A DNA stretch of 5,743 bases from Spirochaetota bacterium (lineage in GTDB: Bacteria; Spirochaetota; JAGLSM01; JAKPMW01), in contig JAKPMW010000093.1 of the NCBI GenBank assembly GCA_029548715.1, positions 1 through 5,743 of the forward strand, in the 5' to 3' direction. The position numbers and the translations under genes are program-made. Below the pieces are notes generated by a model. It did not search any database. It was not told the origin of the DNA and worked only from the letters and a program-made list of their open reading frames with translations. Numbering within the stretch: position 1 is the stretch's first letter; each line of letters begins with the position of its first letter. Shown one piece after another: positions 1 to 5,743 of this stretch.

Positions 1-1324
1 CAGCCTCCTCCAGATCCCGCTTCCTGAAAAGATGCGTGCCTTCGAGCTGCGGGAGAGTCTGACCAACCTGCGCACCGGCATCGTGTCCCATGCCATCCAG
101 CCTGCGGATGCTCTTGCCAGATACAATCGCTTGATCCATGAAATCCAGATTCACCTTGCAACCTCCGTGCACCATCTTGCACAAAACCACGATCTGGCGG
201 CACTCTCCCGCCTCGGACTGGTCAAGGAGCAATGCGGGCAGGTACGGGCTGCGGTGTATGCGGCCCTGCTTGATCCGGCATCAGCACATGGCGTGTTGTT
301 GCCAGCCCAAAACGCGGTCCTGACGGCGCCCCACTTTGTCACAGCCCTGACCAACGGCGTCTCACCCGAGGTTGTCCGCCTGCTCTCCCCCCAAAGACTG
401 TTTTCCGCCATCAAGGGATACTTTGCACGAGCCTCGGCCCTGATGCCTTCGGGTCTTCCGTCTACGCCTTTTCGTGCTGCCAGCTGGTTTGACGAGGCAA
501 GTGCATTTATTGATTACCTGCATGGGCTTGAAACCGCTATCCTCTCTGCCATTGCAGAGGCAACCCTTTCTGAAATCCGGAATACGGAAATCATCATCAT
601 CGGGATAACAGGCAGTGCTCTTGTTCTCGCTGCCGGGCTGGTGCTGCTGACCATCACAACGTTTCAAAAGATTCTTGCGGCTCTGGATACACTGAAAACA
701 GCCCTGGCCAATGCAGCTCATTCGGGAAACCTGGACACATTGCTTCAGACTGCCCCGCCAGCCAATGAATTTGGGCTGATCCATGAAGGCATCAAGGAGC
801 TGGTGGGTACTGTCAGAGCCATCCTTGACGAAAACGAAACACGGGCGACAACGGACACACTGACCGGTCTGGCCAACAGACTGCGCTTTAACGAGGCTCT
901 CGAACTTGAAGTGGCCCGGCGCAGGCGCCACCCCGGAAGGCTTTCGCTGATCATCTGCGATATCGATCATTTCAAGGCAGTCAATGATACCTGGGGGCAT
1001 CCTGTCGGGGACAAGGTCTTGCAGGCCTTTGCCCGCATTCTGCGCAGCGGGATCCGCCGTACGGATATGGCAGCACGCTGGGGAGGAGAAGAGTTTGCCA
1101 TCCTGGCTGTCGATACTGCCGGTCAGGATGCCGCCGCGCTTGCAGAAAAACTCAGGCAGGCCATTGCCAGCAGCGACTTTTCTTCTGCCGGCAGGCTGTC
1201 AGCAAGTTTTGGTGTGGCAGAATTGATGCTGGAAGACACAGCGCAAACTCTTGTTGACCGGACTGACAGGGCACTCTACCGGGCAAAAGCCGGGGGACGA
1301 AACTGCGTCTGTCGTGAAGGCTGA
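1..1324 (+). CDS. Membrane diguanylate cyclase with NIT-like sensor domain (5' partial)
   Basis: Predicted to make c-di-GMP from two GTP at the inner membrane in response to a periplasmic signal. The frame is open to the window edge (first whole codon at base 2), so the ATG at 32 is very probably internal; residue numbers here count from it. Residues before about 175 are helical and resemble the NIT (nitrate/nitrite-sensing) domain, including a KEQCGQVRA motif at 65-73. A transmembrane helix spans about 186-209, followed by a HAMP-like linker (about 212-265) and a GGDEF domain (about 273-427). The cyclase looks active: DTLTGLANR at 275-283, metal-binding Asp in CDIDHFK near 310, and signature GGEEF at 351-355. 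An RRTD inhibitory I-site (342-345) lies five residues before it, so product feedback is likely. A first membrane helix is expected upstream. It converges on the ybaN-like gene with a 10-base gap. GGDEF is certain; the NIT call is by pattern and less sure, and the ligand is inferred. Confidence 0.93.
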   Translation, partial: SLLQIPLPEKMRAFELRESLTNLRTGIVSHAIQPADALARYNRLIHEIQIHLATSVHHLAQNHDLAALSRLGLVKEQCGQVRAAVYAALLDPASAHGVLLPAQNAVLTAPHFVTALTNGVSPEVVRLLSPQRLFSAIKGYFARASALMPSGLPSTPFRAASWFDEASAFIDYLHGLETAILSAIAEATLSEIRNTEIIIIGITGSALVLAAGLVLLTITTFQKILAALDTLKTALANAAHSGNLDTLLQTAPPANEFGLIHEGIKELVGTVRAILDENETRATTDTLTGLANRLRFNEALELEVARRRRHPGRLSLIICDIDHFKAVNDTWGHPVGDKVLQAFARILRSGIRRTDMAARWGGEEFAILAVDTAGQDAAALAEKLRQAIASSDFSSAGRLSASFGVAELMLEDTAQTLVDRTDRALYRAKAGGRNCVCREG

Positions 1325-1334
1325 AGGCCCGGAT

Positions 1335-1775
1335 TTACCCCGCTTTCCGGTTGCCAGCGAGCTTCTTCCGGACAACCCAGGTGTTGGTTTCTGCATCTCG
1401 CCTGAGTGTCGCCAGGGTGAGAATGTGAATCGTGACGGCTGCCCCGACAACTGCCAGCAGGATAACCAGATGTGCCTGTCTGACAAGCAGCATGGAAACG
1501 ACAAGTGTGACCCAAAGCAGGCTGACGGCAACAATCTTTGCCCGCAGGGGTACCGCATGATAGACAAGGTAGTGATGGATATATTTTCCGAGAATACGGT
1601 GCCCAAGCAACCAGTCATGCAACCGCCTTGAAGATCGCACAAAGCACCATGCCGCAAGGAGCAAAAACGGGGTTGTGGGAAGAAGCGGAAGAAATATTCC
1701 GATCACACCCAGCACGACCGCTGCAAGCCCGAGCGTCACAAGAAATATGCGCCGCAACCGTTTCACAGCGGGCAT
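1335..1775 (-). CDS. YbaN/DUF454 family inner-membrane protein
   Basis: A 146-residue integral membrane protein of the DUF454 family (E. coli YbaN); its biochemical role is unknown. The family hallmark is clear: a hydrophobic N-terminal segment running into LPLLPTTPFLLLAAWCF at residues 29-45, then RSSRRLHDWLLGHR at 47-60. Further hydrophobic stretches at about 80-98 and 102-122 suggest three or four membrane segments, with a basic N-terminus and a basic, polar C-terminal tail. Length fits the family (usually about 120-150). The ATG at 1775 is the only standard start before the in-frame stop at 1815-1817, apart from a GTG at codon 4; no strong Shine-Dalgarno is visible, so translation may depend on the upstream gene. 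It lies 52 bases after the DUF438-hemerythrin gene on the same strand and is probably the last gene of the operon. It ends with TAA, 10 bases from the convergent cyclase gene. Confidence 0.9.
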   Translation of the reverse strand: MPAVKRLRRIFLVTLGLAAVVLGVIGIFLPLLPTTPFLLLAAWCFVRSSRRLHDWLLGHRILGKYIHHYLVYHAVPLRAKIVAVSLLWVTLVVSMLLVRQAHLVILLAVVGAAVTIHILTLATLRRDAETNTWVVRKKLAGNRKAG

Positions 1776-1827
1776 CCAGCCGTTCGGGATCGAGGCAGAG
1801 CAACTGTCAGTCCTTCAGGCGCACCGC

Positions 1828-3021
1828 TCATGCCTGCCAGTCCAGCAGGCGCTTTTCACCGTCAAGCGTACGGATCGTCGTCAGGTCCTGTGTCACTTCG
1901 ATGACACCCTTGTACGCTCCGGCATCGTCGTACAGGGCAAAATAGCGGATGTGGACAAAGCGTCCCTGCACTGTAATCCAGAATTCAGCGACGGACTTTC
2001 TTTTTTCCCTGAAGGCATCCAGGATTTCCCTGACAACATGCTGACTCTTGGGCGGATGGCAGTTTTGCACACTGCGTCCTATGACAGCCGGTGTGCGGGG
2101 GAATATCCGTTCGCGTCCGGCCGAATAGTATAACACAACATCGTTTTCATCCACGTATGAGATATCAAAAGGAAGGTTGCGCAACATCAGGTCGATGCGT
2201 TCGGGCGAAAGCACACCCTCTCCCAGATGAATTCCTGCGCTGTCGAATGCGGGCTCAGCCTTGCCCTGTGTCACCTGCTGGCCGTGCAGGGTATCCGCAG
2301 GGGTAATCCAGGCGTACCCGATTTCGCTTTCTTCACGTCTGATCTGAATCCAGTCCTCATCACTCAATCTGCGCAGTGATGTCGGGAAGAGGATGTGTTC
2401 TTCCATAAAAATCATCTTTTTTACGGCTCCGGGCAGGGGGCCAAACTCCCTGGCCAGCCCCGGCCAGTCGGCAGCATCGATTCGGGCCTGGCAGGTCCTC
2501 AAGATATCACGCATCTCATCATGCTTGCCCCACATCACACGTGAGGGTCCGGTAAATCCGGTTGCCTCAAGTTTTGGAAAAAGCTGGTTTTCCTTTCGCT
2601 GCCAATGCTTTTCAATCTGGCGAAATTCCCCAAACAGGGTAGCGGCAAGCGCCCCCTCCTCGCTGGAATTTTTTTTGCCGGCTTTTTTGACCGCCCGGGC
2701 AAGCCGTTTGAGCAGATGACGTGCTGTCCGGTTTTCGAGCTTGAAGGTGTGAATCGGATGCCCGGGCTGCTTTCCGCCCTTTTTTCCGGCTGAAATGGAT
2801 TTTGCAAATACATCAACATGCACGGTACAAAGCCGCTGAATCTCTTCTGCCGGCATTCCCTCTTCCATCAGGGATTGCTCAAGGGCGGCAATCTCCTCGG
2901 GGGCGATTTTTCCGAACAGCTTTGAAAACCGTTTGCGTGCAGCTTCGGCGTTTTCATCCTCATGGAGCTGGCGAATAATCTGCTTCAGTTCGTCCTGCAG
3001 TGACTGCTCATGTTCTCCCAT
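1828..3021 (-). CDS. DUF438 - hemerythrin (HHE) - PAS sensor protein
   Basis: A 397-residue predicted cytoplasmic sensor with no signal peptide or membrane segment. Domains in order: an N-terminal helical DUF438 region (about 1-75), a hemerythrin-like four-helix bundle (about 85-215) and a C-terminal PAS domain of the DUF438-associated type (about 272-385). Likely di-iron ligands are present: His88 with His91 nearby, His139 and Glu144 in HWQRKEN, His167 in WGKHDEM, and Glu208/His209 in EEHILFP. The PAS part carries the family motif CHPPKS at 321-326. It has no kinase, cyclase or DNA-binding output domain, so it probably acts through protein contact; sensing of oxygen, nitric oxide or redox state is inferred from the hemerythrin and PAS families. 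The ATG is supported by AAAGGG seven bases upstream. It lies 26 bases after pntB and is probably co-transcribed. Two A-runs in the coding strand encode the Lys-rich loop at 112-118, between helices of the bundle. Confidence 0.92.
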   Translation of the reverse strand: MGEHEQSLQDELKQIIRQLHEDENAEAARKRFSKLFGKIAPEEIAALEQSLMEEGMPAEEIQRLCTVHVDVFAKSISAGKKGGKQPGHPIHTFKLENRTARHLLKRLARAVKKAGKKNSSEEGALAATLFGEFRQIEKHWQRKENQLFPKLEATGFTGPSRVMWGKHDEMRDILRTCQARIDAADWPGLAREFGPLPGAVKKMIFMEEHILFPTSLRRLSDEDWIQIRREESEIGYAWITPADTLHGQQVTQGKAEPAFDSAGIHLGEGVLSPERIDLMLRNLPFDISYVDENDVVLYYSAGRERIFPRTPAVIGRSVQNCHPPKSQHVVREILDAFREKRKSVAEFWITVQGRFVHIRYFALYDDAGAYKGVIEVTQDLTTIRTLDGEKRLLDWQA

Positions 3022-3028
3022 GCTGGTA

Positions 3029-3034
3029 CCCTTT
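3029..3034 (-). promoter_or_regulatory. Ribosome-binding site of the DUF438-hemerythrin-PAS gene
   Basis: The minus strand reads AAAGGG followed by seven bases and the ATG at 3021. It sits in the 26-base gap after the pntB stop. It supports the chosen start and shows that this gene has its own initiation site although it is probably on the pnt transcript. Confidence 0.65.
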
Positions 3035-3047
3035 CATTGTTGACGGA

Positions 3048-4514
3048 TCAGCCTTCCTTGTATGCCTTGAGGACGGCTTCCATCCCCTGCTTTGCATCAG
3101 CAAAAAACATGAGACAGTTGTCAGCGACAAAGAGGGGATTGGAGATACCGGCAAACCCGGGCGCGAGCGATCGCTTGACGACAATGACCGTCCGGGCCGC
3201 ATCCACATCAAGAATCGGCATTCCGCTGATGGGTGATCCCTGGGCCGAGCGGGCCTGGGGGTTGACAACATCATTTGCGCCGATTACTACCACAATATCC
3301 GTATTTGGAAAAGAACCGTTGATCTCATCCATTTCTTTAAGCCTGTCATACGGAATGCTTTCTTCCGCCAGCAGGACATTCATGTGTCCCGGCATCCTTC
3401 CTGCCACAGGATGGATGCCAAACTCGACCACCGTCCCCGCGGCCTCCATGGCCTCAAAGAGCTGTCTGACCGGGGTTGCCGCCCGTCCGACTGCCATCCC
3501 GTATCCGGGAACAATCACTACCCGCTGTGCTATGCGCAATAGCTCGGCGATTTCTTCGGCTCCGGTCGATTTGACCCGGCCAGCATAGATATCGCCTGCG
3601 CCCTCCTGCTGTACAATCGCACCAACTCCGCCGAAAAGCACATTGGCCAGACTCCGGTTCATGGCGTGACACATCAACCTGGTCAGGATGATCCCTGATG
3701 CACCTACCAGCGCTCCCGCGATGATGAGGATCTTGTTGGGTGGATCAAGGACGAAGCCCGTTGCCGCTGCAGCAATCCCCGAATAACTGTTGAGCAGGGC
3801 AATGACGATAGGCATGTCAGCGCCACCTATGGGCAGTGTCAGGAGGAGACCGAGCACGGACCCTGTGACAACAACAAGGATAAATGCCGTTGATTGGGGA
3901 AAGACGTTCCCGGCCAGTTCGGGGGCAATATAGGCAGCCGACGCGGCCAGGGCAGCAAGGGCCATCAAACCCTTGACGATCTGTTCACCACGATAGCGAA
4001 CAGGTTTTTCCGTTACAACCCCCTGCAGTTTCCCGGCAGCGACCAGACTGCCCCAGAACGTGATGGAACCAATCAGGGCTGTGACCGCTGTAGCGATGGC
4101 CGAGACAGGACTTTCCTGTGTAGTACTCCCTGCAAGGATCAGGATCATGGCGCCGGCAACAAGGACCGAGGCCAGCCCACCAAAACCGTTGAAGAGTCCT
4201 ACAAGCTGGGGCATGGCCTTGAAATCAACAAAACGGGCAAGAAGGATTCCGCTGAGACTGCCAAGCAGGATTGCGCCGCCCAACCAGAGGATGTAGGTAC
4301 GTACTTCAGCGGGAGCAGCCCCGGACAAGTCAGCCTGCAGCGCGGTATCGGCAATGGCCGACAGCAATGCCAGCAGCATTCCCAGGGCGCCAACAAGATT
4401 GCCCCCAACTGCAGTTTTCGGTGAAGAGAGCCGGCGAAGCCCGATGATAAAGCAGATGGAACCTGCGAGATAGCCGATATCAGCAGCAAGCCGAAGGATT
4501 TCGTTGGCAGTCAT
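3048..4514 (-). CDS. pntB: NAD(P) transhydrogenase subunit beta (PntB)
   Basis: Membrane and NADP(H)-binding subunit of proton-translocating transhydrogenase, which couples proton flow to hydride transfer from NADH to NADP+. At 488 residues it is near full family length (about 460-490). Residues 1-280 hold about nine hydrophobic helices (near 9-27, 36-55, 72-93, 115-130, 138-160, 180-196, 208-228, 232-254, 262-280), with the family motif LSSPKTAVGGNLVGALGM at 29-46. The soluble domain III (about 300-488) has the NADP-binding loop PGYGMAVGRAA at 336-346, HPVAGRMPGHMNVLLAE at 368-384, GANDVVNP at 412-419 and KRSLAPGFAG at 447-456. As I recall the E. coli protein, its membrane His91 corresponds here to Asn109 in GLFNGFGGLAS. 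The C-terminal FADAK (471-475) differs from the usual GDAK. The start lies six bases after the pntAB stop with GAGGAAG upstream, implying translational coupling. Confidence 0.97.
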   Translation of the reverse strand: MTANEILRLAADIGYLAGSICFIIGLRRLSSPKTAVGGNLVGALGMLLALLSAIADTALQADLSGAAPAEVRTYILWLGGAILLGSLSGILLARFVDFKAMPQLVGLFNGFGGLASVLVAGAMILILAGSTTQESPVSAIATAVTALIGSITFWGSLVAAGKLQGVVTEKPVRYRGEQIVKGLMALAALAASAAYIAPELAGNVFPQSTAFILVVVTGSVLGLLLTLPIGGADMPIVIALLNSYSGIAAAATGFVLDPPNKILIIAGALVGASGIILTRLMCHAMNRSLANVLFGGVGAIVQQEGAGDIYAGRVKSTGAEEIAELLRIAQRVVIVPGYGMAVGRAATPVRQLFEAMEAAGTVVEFGIHPVAGRMPGHMNVLLAEESIPYDRLKEMDEINGSFPNTDIVVVIGANDVVNPQARSAQGSPISGMPILDVDAARTVIVVKRSLAPGFAGISNPLFVADNCLMFFADAKQGMEAVLKAYKEG

Positions 4515-4520
4515 CTCACT

Positions 4521-4844
4521 TCACTTCCTCGTCCGGAATTTTCCAAGCATTCGGTGTGTCACAACAAATCCGCCTACAATATTTATAACGGCAAAGAGCA
4601 GCGCTGCTGCGGAAAGTAGCGTGGCAATCAGCCTGAGATCCGCATGCGAAGCAGGGATCAGGCGCACAAGCCCCAGCGAAAGGATGGCCCCGACAACTGT
4701 GATCCCGGAGATGGCATTCGATCCCGACATGAGCGGAGTATGCAGCAGGGACGGAACCTTGCGGATAACCTCCACTCCAAGGTAGATAGCAAGGATGAAG
4801 ATGGTCAGGACATTGAGCAAGACACCCAGCAGGGAAGCATCCAT
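4521..4844 (-). CDS. pntAB: NAD(P) transhydrogenase subunit alpha-2 (PntAB)
   Basis: Small membrane subunit that forms the transmembrane channel of transhydrogenase together with PntB. From the ATG at 4844 it is 107 residues, with three hydrophobic helices at about 7-27, 43-62 and 72-97. It has the family signature VPSLLHTPLMSGSNAISG at 30-47; His35 in LLHTPLM matches the conserved histidine implicated in proton transfer in this subunit. An in-frame GTG at 4853 would add three residues (110 aa), but AAGGAG (4855-4860) ends one base before that GTG and ten bases before the ATG, so I prefer the ATG. The separate alpha-2 subunit shows a split alpha as in Rhodospirillum rubrum, not the fused PntA of E. 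coli. The next gene, pntB, begins six bases after its stop. Confidence 0.95.
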   Translation of the reverse strand: MDASLLGVLLNVLTIFILAIYLGVEVIRKVPSLLHTPLMSGSNAISGITVVGAILSLGLVRLIPASHADLRLIATLLSAAALLFAVINIVGGFVVTHRMLGKFRTRK

Positions 4845-4853
4845 AGCGTACAC

Positions 4854-4860
4854 ACTCCTT
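4854..4860 (-). promoter_or_regulatory. Ribosome-binding site for pntAB, overlapping the pntAA stop
   Basis: On the minus strand the sequence reads TGAAGGAGT: the final A of the pntAA stop codon is the first A of a strong AAGGAG Shine-Dalgarno. It lies only one base before an in-frame GTG (4853) but ten bases before the ATG at 4844, which favours the ATG as start. Ribosomes ending pntAA would sit on this site, so coupled translation of the two alpha subunits is likely. Confidence 0.75.
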
Positions 4861-5743
4861 CAGAGCCCGAGCATGCGGGCAATCTGTTCGGTGGCCGGCT
4901 GCCCGTTTTCAAGCACAAGGGAGCCGGCAATGATTTCATCCTGCCGGTTCAGCACAAGATTTCCCTCGCGATCAAGCAAGAGACCGGCAAACGTCGTAAT
5001 GTTTTTTGAATAGAGCTGTGAAGCGTGACAGGCGAGATCAGAGGCGATGCCCAGGGGGCCGGCGATGGTCACCCCATGGACAGAGACCGTCTCGCCAGGC
5101 CGGGTCAGCGTACAGTTTCCACCGCGCTCGCTGGCCAGATCCACAATCACCGAGCCAGGGGCCAGTGACTGCACCATTTCTTCAGTGACAAGTTTGGGGC
5201 TTGGTTTGCCAGGGATGGCGGCTGTGGTGATAATCACGTCGATCCCCTCACGGGCAATGTATTCGGCCAGGAGCCGCTTTTGCATTGCTTCCTGCTCCGG
5301 TGTCAGTGCTTTGGCATATCCACCATCACCGCTCGCATCTCCCAGGTCAAACTCGACAAACTTTGCTCCCAGGGACTGTACCTGTTCCCTGACAGCGGCC
5401 CGCACATCAAAGGCACTCACAACGGCACCCAATCGTCTTGCCGTGGCAATCGCCTGCAATCCGGCAACACCGGCACCAAGGACAAAGACCTTTGCGGGAA
5501 CAAGGGTCCCGGCCGCTGTCATAAGCATTGGAAACAGTTTGGGCAAAAGGGTTGCCGCAAGGAGGACACCCCGATATCCGGCGAGATTGGCCTGGCTTGA
5601 AAGCACATCCATGGCCTGGGCCCGTGTTGTCCGGGGAACAAGTTCGAGCGAAAAGGCCGTTATTTTTCGTGAAGAGAGAACTGTAAACGAATCGTGGGCC
5701 TGCCAGGGGTCAAGCAGCGCCGCCAGATATGCCCCTTCCCTGA
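4860..5743 (-). CDS. pntAA: NAD(P) transhydrogenase subunit alpha-1 (PntAA), N-terminus outside window
   Basis: Soluble NAD(H)-binding subunit (domain I) of transhydrogenase, related to alanine dehydrogenase. The frame is open to the window edge, giving 293 visible residues; about 90 N-terminal residues are missing compared with the roughly 380-residue family. The ATG at 5612 is internal, because matching sequence continues upstream, including KITAFSLELVPRTTRAQ. In visible numbering Arg37, Gln42, Asp45 and Ser48 occupy what I recall as the R. rubrum RQDS quartet that holds the nicotinamide. GAGVAG (89-94) is the Rossmann-fold NAD loop, and the acidic residue of FDVR that follows should bind the adenosine ribose. 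AAIPGKPSPKLVTEEMV and DLASERGGNC are also typical. There are no membrane segments, as expected for a split alpha-1. It would be the first pnt gene; its promoter and start lie beyond 5743. Its TGA stop overlaps the pntAB ribosome-binding site. Confidence 0.97.
   Translation of the reverse strand, partial: REGAYLAALLDPWQAHDSFTVLSSRKITAFSLELVPRTTRAQAMDVLSSQANLAGYRGVLLAATLLPKLFPMLMTAAGTLVPAKVFVLGAGVAGLQAIATARRLGAVVSAFDVRAAVREQVQSLGAKFVEFDLGDASGDGGYAKALTPEQEAMQKRLLAEYIAREGIDVIITTAAIPGKPSPKLVTEEMVQSLAPGSVIVDLASERGGNCTLTRPGETVSVHGVTIAGPLGIASDLACHASQLYSKNITTFAGLLLDREGNLVLNRQDEIIAGSLVLENGQPATEQIARMLGL

Noticed and set aside
362..1000. Long minus-strand open frame (212 codons) inside the cyclase gene
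   Set aside because: It lies opposite clear NIT-like, membrane and GGDEF coding sequence and its translation resembles no family I know. It is a shadow frame.
1329..1350. CCGGA...TCCGG inverted repeat at the convergent junction, possible terminator
   Set aside because: Only five base pairs with a 12-base loop, partly inside the ybaN-like coding end, and no T-run follows on either strand.
1251..1631. Plus-strand open frame across the cyclase end and the ybaN-like gene
   Set aside because: It overlaps the conserved GGDEF end in another frame and is antisense to the recognised DUF454 gene; its translation has no family features.
1675..2133. Plus-strand open frame (152 codons) spanning the gap between the sensor and ybaN-like genes
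   Set aside because: Most of it is antisense to the PAS domain and the DUF454 N-terminus, and it has no recognisable domain.
2669..2688. GCCGGC followed by six T on the plus strand, terminator-like
   Set aside because: GCCGGC alone has no loop and cannot form a useful hairpin, and the site lies in the middle of a minus-strand gene. The T-runs are Lys codons read in reverse.
3010..3588. Plus-strand open frame (192 codons) opposite the 3' end of pntB
   Set aside because: Its translation is low-complexity and Ser/Thr/Pro-rich, and it lies entirely opposite the conserved NADP-binding domain. It is best explained by codon bias of pntB.
3894..4424. Plus-strand open frame (176 codons) opposite the membrane part of pntB
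   Set aside because: Rich in Gly, Gln and Asp with no recognisable domain; it is the antisense of membrane-helix codons.
5610..5612. ATG at 5612 as the start of pntAA
   Set aside because: The upstream frame is open to the window edge and encodes conserved PntAA sequence, including the Arg and Gln of the nicotinamide-binding quartet, so this Met is internal.

Overview
The window looks like chromosomal DNA from a Gram-negative bacterium, probably a proteobacterium. It is moderately GC-rich (by eye, somewhat above half G+C) and tightly packed, with short gaps between genes. The transhydrogenase is the three-subunit (PntAA/PntAB/PntB) type described in Rhodospirillum rubrum, not the two-subunit E. 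coli type. A YbaN-family protein and a membrane diguanylate cyclase also fit a proteobacterium, perhaps a beta- or deltaproteobacterium, but the sequence alone does not fix the genus. I see no RNA gene, insertion sequence, CRISPR array or phage gene.

Layout: bases 1-1324 (+) hold the 3' part of a sensory diguanylate cyclase: a nitrate/nitrite-sensor-like (NIT) domain, a transmembrane helix, a HAMP-like linker and an active-type GGDEF domain. Its 5' end lies outside the window. All other genes are on the minus strand and converge on it with a 10-base gap. Read in their own direction they are pntAA (5743 to 4860, N-terminus cut off by the window), pntAB (4844 to 4521), pntB (4514 to 3048), a DUF438-hemerythrin-PAS protein (3021 to 1828) and a small YbaN/DUF454 membrane protein (1775 to 1335). 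Gaps are 15, 6, 26 and 52 bases, so these five genes probably form one operon.

Functionally, the first three genes encode a complete proton-translocating NAD(P) transhydrogenase. PntAA binds NAD(H), PntAB and PntB form the membrane channel, and the C-terminal part of PntB binds NADP(H). The enzyme uses the proton gradient to make NADPH from NADH. The fourth gene encodes a predicted cytoplasmic sensor with a di-iron hemerythrin-like bundle and a PAS domain, which could sense oxygen, nitric oxide or redox state. The fifth is an integral membrane protein of unknown function. The neighbouring cyclase would make c-di-GMP in response to a periplasmic signal, possibly nitrate or nitrite.

The pnt genes are ordinary members of a known family. 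The less expected point is the attachment of the DUF438-hemerythrin-PAS gene and ybaN to the pnt operon. I did not find convincing evidence of an entirely new system.
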